Shown: one piece after another, positions 1 to 7,645 of the stretch
Layout: every line of letters begins with the position of its first letter
Numbering within the stretch: position 1 is the first letter of the stretch
From: Clostridium sp. CAG:411
Lineage (GTDB): Bacteria > Bacillota > Clostridia > Lachnospirales > Lachnospiraceae
NCBI GenBank assembly: GCA_000437275.1
Contig: FR899735.1
Coordinates: forward strand, 1 to 36,962
Direction of reading: 5' to 3'
DNA length: 36,962 nt
Notes under the pieces: model-generated
Database searches by the model: none
Seen by the model: the letters and a program-made list of their open reading frames with translations, nothing else
Told to the model about the DNA's origin: nothing
Position numbers and translations under genes: made by a program

Positions 1-27
1 CAGTGTGTAGTTTTGAAGGTACAGAGG

Positions 28-60
28 AAAGGCTTTCATCTTAGGATGGAAGCTTTTTTT
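28..60 (+). terminator. Rho-independent terminator of an upstream gene
   Basis: The arm at 28-40 pairs with 45-57 around a TTAG loop (CATC/GATG at the top, GGCTT/AAGCT lower down), and the 3' arm runs into a stretch of T to 60. It closes a gene lying outside the window and isolates the polA cluster from upstream transcription. Confidence 0.8.
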
Positions 61-157
61 GATTCTAGAAAGCTGATTAAACGTATTATTTTGTTTCATT
101 TATTTTGCTGCATAATAAATATTCGACTAATGGCTATAGCCGTATACTTCGTTGATA

Positions 158-166
158 TGATATAAT
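158..166 (+). promoter_or_regulatory. Extended -10 promoter for the polA cluster
   Basis: TGA followed by a perfect TATAAT at 161-166 forms an extended -10 element. No good -35 is seen 17-18 bases upstream. It lies about 75 bases before the first start codon and after the terminator at 28-60, so it is the best candidate for driving the downstream cluster. Confidence 0.5.
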
Positions 167-239
167 AGAATATAAATTGTAGAATATATCATAAGTTAAA
201 ATAAATTTAGGAATGATAAAGTAGAAAAGAGGAAGAATA

Positions 240-740
240 TTGGACTGTAGAGAAGTACAAAGTTTGATAGTACCTTTTGTAAAAAGTGAACTGACACTTG
301 AAGAAGCAAAAGATATATTACAACATATAGACCACTGTCCAGATTGCAAAGAAGAGTTGGAAGTGTATTATATTTTATTGATCGGATTGCAGGAATTGGA
401 CGAGGATACGACTGGTTCTCTTGATTTACATGGTCAGTTTGAAGAACATCTGATTCGTACACGAGCAGAAATTGATAAAACTAAATTTTGGAGAGCACCT
501 AAAATGGTTCTGCTGTTGGCGCTTATTGCTGTGTTACTTGTATTACTTACCCATGAACAGGAAAAGATTGTGGAACAGGAAATAAAAGAAAATCAGATTA
601 GTAATTTGGAATATGTGTTGCCAACTTATAACCCTATTGACAGCGTGATTCAAAGGATTAAGGATGAACAATCTGATAAAAATGTGCAAATGCAAAAAAA
701 TAAAGTGAAAATAGATGATAAGAGTAAAACAGGCCAATAG
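240..740 (+). CDS. Anti-sigma-factor-like zinc-finger membrane protein (zf-HC2 type)
   Basis: A 166-residue protein starting at TTG 240 with a purine-rich Shine-Dalgarno (AAGAGGAAG) just upstream. The N-terminus has the zf-HC2 pattern: Cys3, His29, Cys33 and Cys36 in an H-x3-C-x2-C arrangement, as in the zinc-binding anti-sigma domain of RsiW/RskA-type proteins. One membrane segment spans about residues 88-104, followed by a charged, Lys-rich, probably extracytoplasmic tail to 166. This layout suggests a single-pass protein that binds a cytoplasmic partner through the zinc finger. No sigma factor gene is adjacent: a terminator lies upstream and polA starts about 18 bases downstream. Calling it anti-sigma is therefore by domain only; the partner is unknown. 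Confidence 0.7.
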   Translation: MDCREVQSLIVPFVKSELTLEEAKDILQHIDHCPDCKEELEVYYILLIGLQELDEDTTGSLDLHGQFEEHLIRTRAEIDKTKFWRAPKMVLLLALIAVLLVLLTHEQEKIVEQEIKENQISNLEYVLPTYNPIDSVIQRIKDEQSDKNVQMQKNKVKIDDKSKTGQ

Positions 741-758
741 GGCAGATTGGAGAATAGA

Positions 759-3524
759 ATGAAAGACAAAGTAGTTATAATTGATGGGCAAAGTTTTTTT
801 AAGGAGATATTTTATCAAATTCCTGACTTTAAGAGAATAATGAATAAGGTAGACAATGCGGTTTGTGAATTTATGCAGTCTATGCTTTGTATTATTGAAA
901 AAGAAGAACCTTCGCATCTTTTTGTAGTTTTTAGTGAGGAAAAGACGGAAAGTGAGAATACTGGTGATTTACCCATTTCATATACCCGTCAAATGAAACA
1001 GATTAAGGATTTGTTAGAAAAATTAGAAATTTCTGTGGTACAGGAAAAAGATGCAGAAACTTGTGACATAGTTTCAACCATATTAGCACAAAATACAAAA
1101 CAATGGGAAAAGGTTTTGATTTATTCTAATAATGTGAAAATGTTGCAAATGGTATCAGAGAATACAGAAGTCATTTTTTCTTCTATTTTGAGAGAAGAAG
1201 ATTTTAAAATATATTCGGAAGAGAAGGTAATAGAAGAATATGGTGTTTCGCCTCGTTTATTGCCTGATTTATATGCTATTTTAGCATGCAGAGATAGTGT
1301 AGAAAAGGGTAATATTGGCATAAAGACTGCGGCTAAATTATTGCAAGAGTTTCCTTCTTTCGAGGAAATTGTAGAGGGAAAGGATGAACTGTTGTCGAAG
1401 CGAGTAAAAGAAAAAATCATAAAGTATAGTGATAGCGGAAAACAAAAAAAGCTTCGTACAGCATTAAATAGAAATTGCAGCATAAATTTTAATATCGAGA
1501 GTGCGTGTTTAGAACAAAAGAGTGAGAATATACTTGCTTATTTAAAGAAGGAAGGGCTTTCTTTTGGCGAAAAAACGTCAGAGAAAGAAAAGAAAGATAG
1601 AGAAGTAAAGGAGATAAAGAGTGCTTTTGTAAAAGTTTTGAACTGGAGTGATGCTGAAAAAGCATTTTCTATAGTGGATTCGTGTGCAAAAAAACAAAAC
1701 AGAATTGGTCTGTATTTGCTAGTAGAAGATGATTGGTTGAATCATTTGTTTTATGAAAATGAGGAAGAAGCTTGCTATACAGAAAAAGGTGGACAGTTAT
1801 CTTTTTTTGAGGTTGCAAATGAAGTAAAGTCTAATCTATTGTTGGCGCTAGCTGTTACAGTACAGGACAAGACCTATTATATAGATTGCTCACAGGATTG
1901 GTTTCAGGAGTTAAAATTTGTTTCACGACTTCATCAATGGATGGAAACGAACTTTTCTTTTAGCGTATTAGACGGGAAACGTTTTTTGTATATTGTAAAC
2001 GCTTTATTTGAGCAATATAAGTTGGATAATAGTATTTTAAACTATCAGTCGATGCAGAATCTTTTTGATGTTTCCATTGCAAAGTATTTGGTATCACCGC
2101 TACAGGATTCTTATGAATATCAGGAGTTGGCTAAGGAATATTTGGATATTACCTGTCCATCTGCAAAAGAGATTTTAGAGAAGAAAACTTGGGAGCATTG
2201 TAAGACTGAAAAAGAAGAAGCGGTAATTGAATTTTGTTGTTATCAAAGTCATATAGCTGAAATTGTTACAGAAAATTTATTAGAAGATTTGAAAAAGACA
2301 GAAATGTTAGAATTATATACGAATGTAGAAATGCCATTGTTGTATGTATTATTTCAAATGGAGCAACGCGGAATACGTGTAAACAAAGAAGCGTTGCTAC
2401 AATATGGCACAGGTCTTATTTCAAAAATAGAAGAGTTAGAGAAAAAAATATACAGTCAGGCTGGGGAAGAATTTAATATAAATTCGCCAAAACAGCTTGG
2501 AGTTATTTTGTTTGAAAAAATGGGATTGCCAAACGGAAAGAAAACAAAGACTGGATATTCTACAAGTGCAGAAGTTTTAGAAGGGCTTAAAAGTCAATAT
2601 GCTATTGTGGCAGATATTTTGGAATACCGCCAGTTGACAAAATTAAAGTCTACCTATGCGGATGGCCTAATTGAATATATTTCACCAGTGGATGGGCGTA
2701 TTCATGGAAAGTTTAATCAGACGGTAACTGCTACAGGTCGTTTGAGTAGTACAGAACCTAATTTACAAAATATTCCAATTCGTATGGAGCTTGGTAGAGA
2801 AATCAGAAAAGTATTTATACCAAAGGAGGGATATGTTTTTTTGGATGCGGATTATTCGCAAATTGAGTTAAGAATTTTGGCACATATGTCAGGGGATGAA
2901 AGTTTAATTCGTGCATACAATACAGGAAAAGATATTCATCGTATCACAGCATCTGAAGTATTTCATACACCTTTTGAAGAGGTAACTGCACAACAGAGAA
3001 GTAATGCAAAAGCGGTAAACTTTGGAATTGTGTATGGTATCAGTTCTTTTGGATTAGGTCAGGACTTAAATATATCCAGAAAAGAGGCACAAGAATATAT
3101 TGAACGATATTTTTCAACTTATCCAGGAATAAAGAAGTATTTAGACGAGTCAGTAGAACAAGGAAAGAAGAACGGTTATGTAGTTTCTTTGATGGGAAGA
3201 AGAAGACCTGTTCCAGAATTGGCTTCCAAGAATTTTAATCAGCGTTCATTTGGAGAGCGGGTTGCTATGAATTCACCAATTCAGGGAACTGCGGCTGATA
3301 TAATAAAACTGGCAATGATACGGGTAAATGATCGAATACAAAAGGAAGGACTTCGTTCTCAACTTTTATTGCAAATACATGATGAATTACTTGTAGAAAC
3401 GCATATAGACGAGATAGAGGCGGTCAGAAAAATTCTGGAAGAAGAAATGGATCAGGTGATACAGTTATCCGTACCTTTGGAAATTGATGTGCAACAGGGA
3501 AATAACTGGAATGAGGCACATTAG
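759..3524 (+). CDS. polA: DNA polymerase I with degenerate nuclease domains
   Basis: Family A DNA polymerase, 921 residues, similar in length to E. coli Pol I. The polymerase domain is intact: motif A with D698 in DYSQIE, motif B with R747, K751, F755 and Y759 (KAVNFGIVYG), and motif C with H874-D875-E876. The N-terminal 5'-nuclease domain (about 1-270) keeps D9, E100 and D103. However, the position of the conserved metal-binding FDAG Asp reads VFSEE, the TGDKD motif is replaced by YSNNVK near 122-127, and the GDxSDN motif near 178 is lost. The middle domain shows no DxE exonuclease motif and no Tyr-x3-Asp motif III. A TTG at 747 is in frame, but its TTGGAG serves better as the Shine-Dalgarno for ATG 759. 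coaE follows, as is common in Firmicutes. Confidence 0.96.
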   Translation: MKDKVVIIDGQSFFKEIFYQIPDFKRIMNKVDNAVCEFMQSMLCIIEKEEPSHLFVVFSEEKTESENTGDLPISYTRQMKQIKDLLEKLEISVVQEKDAETCDIVSTILAQNTKQWEKVLIYSNNVKMLQMVSENTEVIFSSILREEDFKIYSEEKVIEEYGVSPRLLPDLYAILACRDSVEKGNIGIKTAAKLLQEFPSFEEIVEGKDELLSKRVKEKIIKYSDSGKQKKLRTALNRNCSINFNIESACLEQKSENILAYLKKEGLSFGEKTSEKEKKDREVKEIKSAFVKVLNWSDAEKAFSIVDSCAKKQNRIGLYLLVEDDWLNHLFYENEEEACYTEKGGQLSFFEVANEVKSNLLLALAVTVQDKTYYIDCSQDWFQELKFVSRLHQWMETNFSFSVLDGKRFLYIVNALFEQYKLDNSILNYQSMQNLFDVSIAKYLVSPLQDSYEYQELAKEYLDITCPSAKEILEKKTWEHCKTEKEEAVIEFCCYQSHIAEIVTENLLEDLKKTEMLELYTNVEMPLLYVLFQMEQRGIRVNKEALLQYGTGLISKIEELEKKIYSQAGEEFNINSPKQLGVILFEKMGLPNGKKTKTGYSTSAEVLEGLKSQYAIVADILEYRQLTKLKSTYADGLIEYISPVDGRIHGKFNQTVTATGRLSSTEPNLQNIPIRMELGREIRKVFIPKEGYVFLDADYSQIELRILAHMSGDESLIRAYNTGKDIHRITASEVFHTPFEEVTAQQRSNAKAVNFGIVYGISSFGLGQDLNISRKEAQEYIERYFSTYPGIKKYLDESVEQGKKNGYVVSLMGRRRPVPELASKNFNQRSFGERVAMNSPIQGTAADIIKLAMIRVNDRIQKEGLRSQLLLQIHDELLVETHIDEIEAVRKILEEEMDQVIQLSVPLEIDVQQGNNWNEAH

Positions 3525-3549
3525 TAGAGCTGAAATAAAGGAGATACAA

Positions 3550-4137
3550 ATGAGAATAATTGGATTAACAGGCAGTGTTGGAAGTGGAAAATCAACAGTT
3601 GGAAAGTTAATGGAAGAACATTTTAATGTAAGATTGCAAATGACAGATGAGATTGGACATTTGGCCTATCAGAAGGGCACAGAAAGCTATGAGCAGATTA
3701 TACAGTTATTAGGCAAAGTTATTTTAGACGAGGATAAGGAAATTAACCGAAAACTTGTGGCGGACAAAGTTTTTCAGGAGGAAAGGTTATTGGAGCAGCT
3801 TAATTCCATTATACATCCGTGGGTGAAGCAGTATTTATCGGAAGATATGGAACAACAAAAAAAGAAAAAAGAATACTCCTATTATGTTATTGAAAGTGCG
3901 ATTATGTTTCAAACAGGACTGGACAGGATGTGTGACGAAGTATGGTATGTGGATGCAGAGGATGCTGTGCGAAGAGAACGTTTAAAAAGGGATCGTGGGT
4001 ATTCTGATGATAAGATTAATAATATTATGGATAACCAAAGGGAGAATGCTAAAAGGAAGGAGCAATGTCAGCAGGTTATAAATAATAATGGAAATAAATC
4101 TTTAATAATGGAACAACTGGAAAAACTGCTAGTCTAG
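3550..4137 (+). CDS. coaE: Dephospho-CoA kinase
   Basis: Dephospho-CoA kinase, 195 residues, which phosphorylates the 3'-OH of dephospho-CoA with ATP in the last step of coenzyme A synthesis. The P-loop GSVGSGKST lies at residues 8-16, followed by the CoaE-typical QMTDEIGHLAYQKG segment (usually D-x-D or similar) and IIHPWV. I chose ATG 3550 because AAGGAGA lies at about 3538-3544 and MRIIGLTGS matches the family N-terminus. An upstream in-frame ATG at 3484 would overlap polA and add 22 unrelated residues. It sits 25 bases after polA, so co-transcription is likely. The length is normal for the family. Confidence 0.95.
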   Translation: MRIIGLTGSVGSGKSTVGKLMEEHFNVRLQMTDEIGHLAYQKGTESYEQIIQLLGKVILDEDKEINRKLVADKVFQEERLLEQLNSIIHPWVKQYLSEDMEQQKKKKEYSYYVIESAIMFQTGLDRMCDEVWYVDAEDAVRRERLKRDRGYSDDKINNIMDNQRENAKRKEQCQQVINNNGNKSLIMEQLEKLLV

Positions 4138-4149
4138 GCAGTTAAAATA

Positions 4150-4158
4150 TGTTATAAT
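4150..4158 (+). promoter_or_regulatory. Possible extended -10 promoter before the FtsA-like gene
   Basis: TGT-TATAAT at 4150-4158 forms an extended -10 element in the 104-base gap after coaE. No clear -35 is present. It may give the FtsA-like gene transcription independent of polA. Confidence 0.35.
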
Positions 4159-4241
4159 TGTGAACGGATTGAACATGTAAATCTATAGGGGGATGATGGA
4201 TTTACAAATAGAATAGATACAAAATGTTTGGAGGAATTTTT

Positions 4242-6407
4242 GTGACAGAATATACAAAGTGTCCAGAACATTATATATTTGGTTTGGATATAGGGACAAG
4301 AAGTATTGTTGGAACAGTGGGCTATCGCGAAAGTGAAAAAAACTTTTGTGTAGTTGGACAAGTTGTTCGTATGCATGAGACTCGTTCTATGTTGGATGGA
4401 CAAATTCACGACATTGATAAGGTGGCAGAAACTATTTCACAGGTGAAAATGGAATTGGAACAAAAGTTGCATTACAAGTTGGAAGATGTTTGTATTGCAG
4501 CGGCTGGTCGTGTTCTTAAAACTGTGACAGTACGTGCAGATTATGAATTTGATGATGAGAGTATTATTGATGAAGAAAAAATCCATACATTAGAACTAAT
4601 CGGAATGGAAAAGGCATATGCAACGTTGCGAGATGAAATGAATCAGCAATTAGGAATGTATTGTGTGGGTTCTACGGTAATACATTATTATTTAGATGAT
4701 TATATTATGTTAAGTTTAAAGGGGCATAAAGGAAAAAAGATTTCTGCCGATTTTCTGGCTACTTTTTTACCAGATGAGGTTATTGAATCTTTGTATGCTT
4801 CTGTAGAAAAAGCTGGATTGAAAGTGGCAAATTTAACATTAGAACCAATTGCAGCAAGTGAACTTGCAATACCAGTCAACTTTAGATTGCTGAATATTGG
4901 GCTTGTAGATGTGGGAGCTGGAACCTCCGATATTTCTATCACAAAGGATGGTAGTATTATTGGATATGGAATGATACCAATTGCAGGAGATACCTTTACG
5001 GAGGAAATCGCAAAACGCTATCTTGTGGATTTTTCAACGGCAGAAGAGATAAAGATTGGTTGCTTTTCAGAAAAAAAGATTGAATATAAAGACATTATGG
5101 GAATTGCACATACGTTGGCACCAGAGGAAGTATTAGAAGGATTGCAGGATACGGTTTCTAATACAACAAAAAAAGTGGCAGAACGTATTATCGAATTAAA
5201 TGGTGGCGTGCCAGTTAGCGCAGTGTTTATTGTTGGAGGTGGTGGAAAACTACCAAATTTTGCAGAGAGTCTGGCGGAACACTTAGGATTACCGAAGGAA
5301 CGAGTAGCCGTTCGTGGAGAAGAAGTGTTTGGAACCATTCATTTTGAAGAAGATGTTGTATTGGATTCAACGCTTGTAACACCGATAGGTATCTGCCTTA
5401 GTCATTTGGCTAAGAATAACAATTTTGTTATGGTTTCTGTGAATGGAACACAGATTAAATTATATGACAATAATCGTTTGACCGTCATGGATGCAGCAAT
5501 TCAAATTGGATTTCCTAAGGAAAATTTATTTCCTAAAAGAGGAAAAGAAATTAACTATTTGGTAAACAATGAGGCAAGACTGCTTCGTGGAGAAGCGGGA
5601 GATGGTGCAAAGATTACCATTAACGGTAAGGAAGCAAATCTTAACACAAAGATTTCTGCGGATGATATTATTGAAATAATTCCTTCAACGGCAGGCAGTC
5701 CAGCAAAGAGTACCGTTGGAGAGATACCAGAATTTAAGAGAAAAGGAAATATTGTAATAGAGGTAAATGAAAAGAAAATTACCTGTCCAAGAATGGTTAG
5801 GGTAAATGATGAAGTGGCGTTAGAGAGTTACCAGATTGCAGAAAATGATAGAATAGAGATATTAGACTATTATAGTATTGATGAGGTAATGGAATTGATG
5901 GATATGCCTTATCCGATTACGTTTTTCATCAATGGAAAAGAGGCGGGTTCTGAGGACAGAATTTATGATGGCTTTTCTGTTGAATGTGTATGGGAGCAGA
6001 CCAGTGATACAAAGCTTACAGATGAAAAGGTAGAAAACAATTCCCGTGTAGTGGAAAATCAAGGAGAAGAGGTATCAGAACCTAGGACAGAGGCAGAGGA
6101 ACCTGTTGTCGCAAAGGAAATGAGAGAAAATAACACCAAGGAAGAAGTAGAGCAGAAGAAAGAGAATGTGAATAGTAGTGAAGGAACTTCAAATGAAGTT
6201 CATGAAATTCATATAACTGTGAATAATACTCCAGTAACATTATCTGGAAAAGCATCCTACATTTTTGTGGATATATTAGATTTTTATCCTTTTGATACAC
6301 ATACGGCTGGAGGTTCTTCTATTGTTATGACGGTAAATGGTATGGAAGCTACGTTCTCAACTCCGATTAAAGATGGGGAGCAGATGGAATTGTACTGGGA
6401 AAAATAA
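4242..6407 (+). CDS. FtsA-like actin-fold ATPase with long C-terminal extension
   Basis: A 721-residue protein. GTG 4242 is preferred because TTGGAGGAA lies 6 bases upstream; the in-frame ATG 4224 overlaps that site. Residues 1-390 are an FtsA/PilM-type actin-like ATPase: phosphate-1 motif FGLDIGTRS near 13-21, an FtsA-style 1C (SHS2) region, phosphate-2 motif LVDVGAGTSD from 221, and adenosine motif VGGGGKLPN near 330. FtsA proteins are usually about 400-450 residues and end in a membrane-binding helix. This one instead continues for about 330 residues: several short beta-rich modules that each read like a small beta-grasp domain (VNG/ING strands at about 395-580), an acidic Glu/Lys-rich linker (about 585-654) and one more module of the same kind (655-721). 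It is probably involved in cell division, shape or envelope assembly, but the partner is unknown. The module folds are inferred by eye. Confidence 0.8.
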   Translation: MTEYTKCPEHYIFGLDIGTRSIVGTVGYRESEKNFCVVGQVVRMHETRSMLDGQIHDIDKVAETISQVKMELEQKLHYKLEDVCIAAAGRVLKTVTVRADYEFDDESIIDEEKIHTLELIGMEKAYATLRDEMNQQLGMYCVGSTVIHYYLDDYIMLSLKGHKGKKISADFLATFLPDEVIESLYASVEKAGLKVANLTLEPIAASELAIPVNFRLLNIGLVDVGAGTSDISITKDGSIIGYGMIPIAGDTFTEEIAKRYLVDFSTAEEIKIGCFSEKKIEYKDIMGIAHTLAPEEVLEGLQDTVSNTTKKVAERIIELNGGVPVSAVFIVGGGGKLPNFAESLAEHLGLPKERVAVRGEEVFGTIHFEEDVVLDSTLVTPIGICLSHLAKNNNFVMVSVNGTQIKLYDNNRLTVMDAAIQIGFPKENLFPKRGKEINYLVNNEARLLRGEAGDGAKITINGKEANLNTKISADDIIEIIPSTAGSPAKSTVGEIPEFKRKGNIVIEVNEKKITCPRMVRVNDEVALESYQIAENDRIEILDYYSIDEVMELMDMPYPITFFINGKEAGSEDRIYDGFSVECVWEQTSDTKLTDEKVENNSRVVENQGEEVSEPRTEAEEPVVAKEMRENNTKEEVEQKKENVNSSEGTSNEVHEIHITVNNTPVTLSGKASYIFVDILDFYPFDTHTAGGSSIVMTVNGMEATFSTPIKDGEQMELYWEK

Positions 6408-6465
6408 AGGATTATAAAATGTTTTTAGAATTACTTGAATTGGAAAATAGAAAAGAGGAAACAAG

Positions 6466-7257
6466 TTGAAATTATGTAGTATCTCAAGTGGAAGTGATGG
6501 CAATTGTATTTATGTCGGAGGAAAAGATACCAATATTTTAGTGGATGCAGGTATTAGCGGAAAAAAGATTGAAGCGGGATTATCAGATATTGATGTGGAG
6601 CCTTCTAAGATTGATGGAATATTTGTGACTCATGAGCATGGAGATCACATTGCAGGAGTTGGTGTTATGGCACGTCGTTATCATATCCCAATTTATTCTA
6701 CAGTAGAAACGATTTACGCTATGCTACATACAAAAAATGTAGGAAAAATTCCTGCTGAATTGTTACATTATGTAGAACCAGATCAAAAATTAACATTAAA
6801 AGATATGGAGATTTGTCCTTTTTCTATTTCACATGATGCGGCAAATCCTGTTGCTTATACATTTGAACAGGATGGACACAAAATGGGAGTGGCAACGGAT
6901 TTAGGCACATATGATGCATACACATTAGAACATTTAAAAGATTCAGAAATATTGTTGCTGGAAGCAAATCATGATGTAAATATGTTACAGGTAGGACCAT
7001 ATCCGTACATATTAAAGCAGCGCATTTTAGGAAGAAAAGGGCATTTATCGAACATGGTATCTGCTAATTTATTGTGTGATATTATAAATGAAAAAATGAA
7101 ACATATTATTTTAGGCCATTTGAGTAAGGATAATAATTTCCCTGATTTGGCTTATGAAACTGTCAAGTGTGAGCTTGAGGAAAAAGGCTATCAATGTAAA
7201 TCAGGATTTCTTTCTGTTGCAAAGTGTTTTCAATCTACATCTGTATTTGAAATATAG
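6466..7257 (+). CDS. Metallo-beta-lactamase-fold hydrolase, WalJ/YycJ type
   Basis: A 263-residue MBL-fold protein starting at TTG 6466 after AAGAGGAA. The metal-binding HxHxDH motif is present as H56-E-H58-G-D60-H61. Further ligands are likely in the DLGTYDA segment near residue 145 and in ILGHLSKDNN near 220. Together with the N-terminus MKLCSISSGSDGNCIYVG, this matches the YycJ/WalJ family. Members in Bacillus and Streptococcus are linked to the WalRK cell-wall regulon and have been reported to act on DNA as 5'-exonucleases. Here the gene lies away from walRK, directly after the FtsA-like gene and downstream of polA. If it is a 5'-exonuclease, that position is interesting because the adjacent Pol I seems to lack one. 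The exact substrate is not readable from sequence. Confidence 0.85.
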   Translation: MKLCSISSGSDGNCIYVGGKDTNILVDAGISGKKIEAGLSDIDVEPSKIDGIFVTHEHGDHIAGVGVMARRYHIPIYSTVETIYAMLHTKNVGKIPAELLHYVEPDQKLTLKDMEICPFSISHDAANPVAYTFEQDGHKMGVATDLGTYDAYTLEHLKDSEILLLEANHDVNMLQVGPYPYILKQRILGRKGHLSNMVSANLLCDIINEKMKHIILGHLSKDNNFPDLAYETVKCELEEKGYQCKSGFLSVAKCFQSTSVFEI

Positions 7258-7275
7258 ACAAAAGTAGTGTATACT
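7247..7275 (+). promoter_or_regulatory. Sigma-A-type promoter for the ACT/UPF0210 unit
   Basis: TTGAAA at 7247-7252, a 17-base spacer and TATACT at 7270-7275. The -35 overlaps the end of the metallo-hydrolase gene, so the next two genes form their own transcription unit. Confidence 0.75.
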
Positions 7276-7348
7276 ACTATAAGTATTGTTAAAATCAAAG
7301 TAGGTAGCAAAATTCAGATGAAATCTGTTATTTTAGGAGGATAAATTT

Positions 7349-7621
7349 ATGAAAAAAACAATTATAACTGTGGTAGGAAAAGATAGTGTAGGTATTATTG
7401 CAAAAGTATGTACTTACTTATCCGAGAGTAAGGTAAACATTCTTGATATTTCACAGACTATTGTACAAGGCTATTTTAATATGATGATGATTACAGACAT
7501 TAGTGCAACAGATAAGGACTTTACAACTCTTTCAGCAGATTTAGAGAAAATCGGAGAAGAAATTGGCTGTATTATTAAAATTCAGCGTGAGGATATTTTC
7601 AATAAGATGCACCGTTTATAA
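7349..7621 (+). CDS. ACT domain protein, UPF0237 family
   Basis: A 90-residue protein made of a single ACT domain: the N-terminal MKKTIITVVGKDSVGIIAKVC is the typical ACT first strand with the GxDxxGI turn that binds small ligands, usually amino acids. A Shine-Dalgarno TAGGAGG precedes ATG 7349. Stand-alone ACT proteins of this kind are regulatory subunits or sensors rather than enzymes. The UPF0210 gene follows after 24 bases, a pairing common across Firmicutes and Archaea, which suggests the two products form a complex or share a ligand. The function is not established in the family, and the ligand cannot be named from sequence. Confidence 0.88.
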   Translation: MKKTIITVVGKDSVGIIAKVCTYLSESKVNILDISQTIVQGYFNMMMITDISATDKDFTTLSADLEKIGEEIGCIIKIQREDIFNKMHRL

Positions 7622-7645
7622 AATACAGAAAGGATAATGTATAGC

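Noticed and set aside
1..165. Frame 1 is open from the first base to a stop near 163, suggesting the tail of an upstream gene.
   Set aside because: It runs straight through the terminator hairpin at 28-60 and the AT-rich promoter region, and its composition is not protein-like. The upstream gene more likely ends at or before about base 10.
747..3524. A longer polA start at TTG 747.
   Set aside because: The TTGGAG there is at the right distance to be the Shine-Dalgarno for ATG 759, and MKDKVVIIDG matches the family N-terminus.
3484..4137. A longer coaE start at ATG 3484 inside polA.
   Set aside because: The extra 22 residues translate the polA end in another frame, and ATG 3550 has the ribosome site and the family N-terminus.
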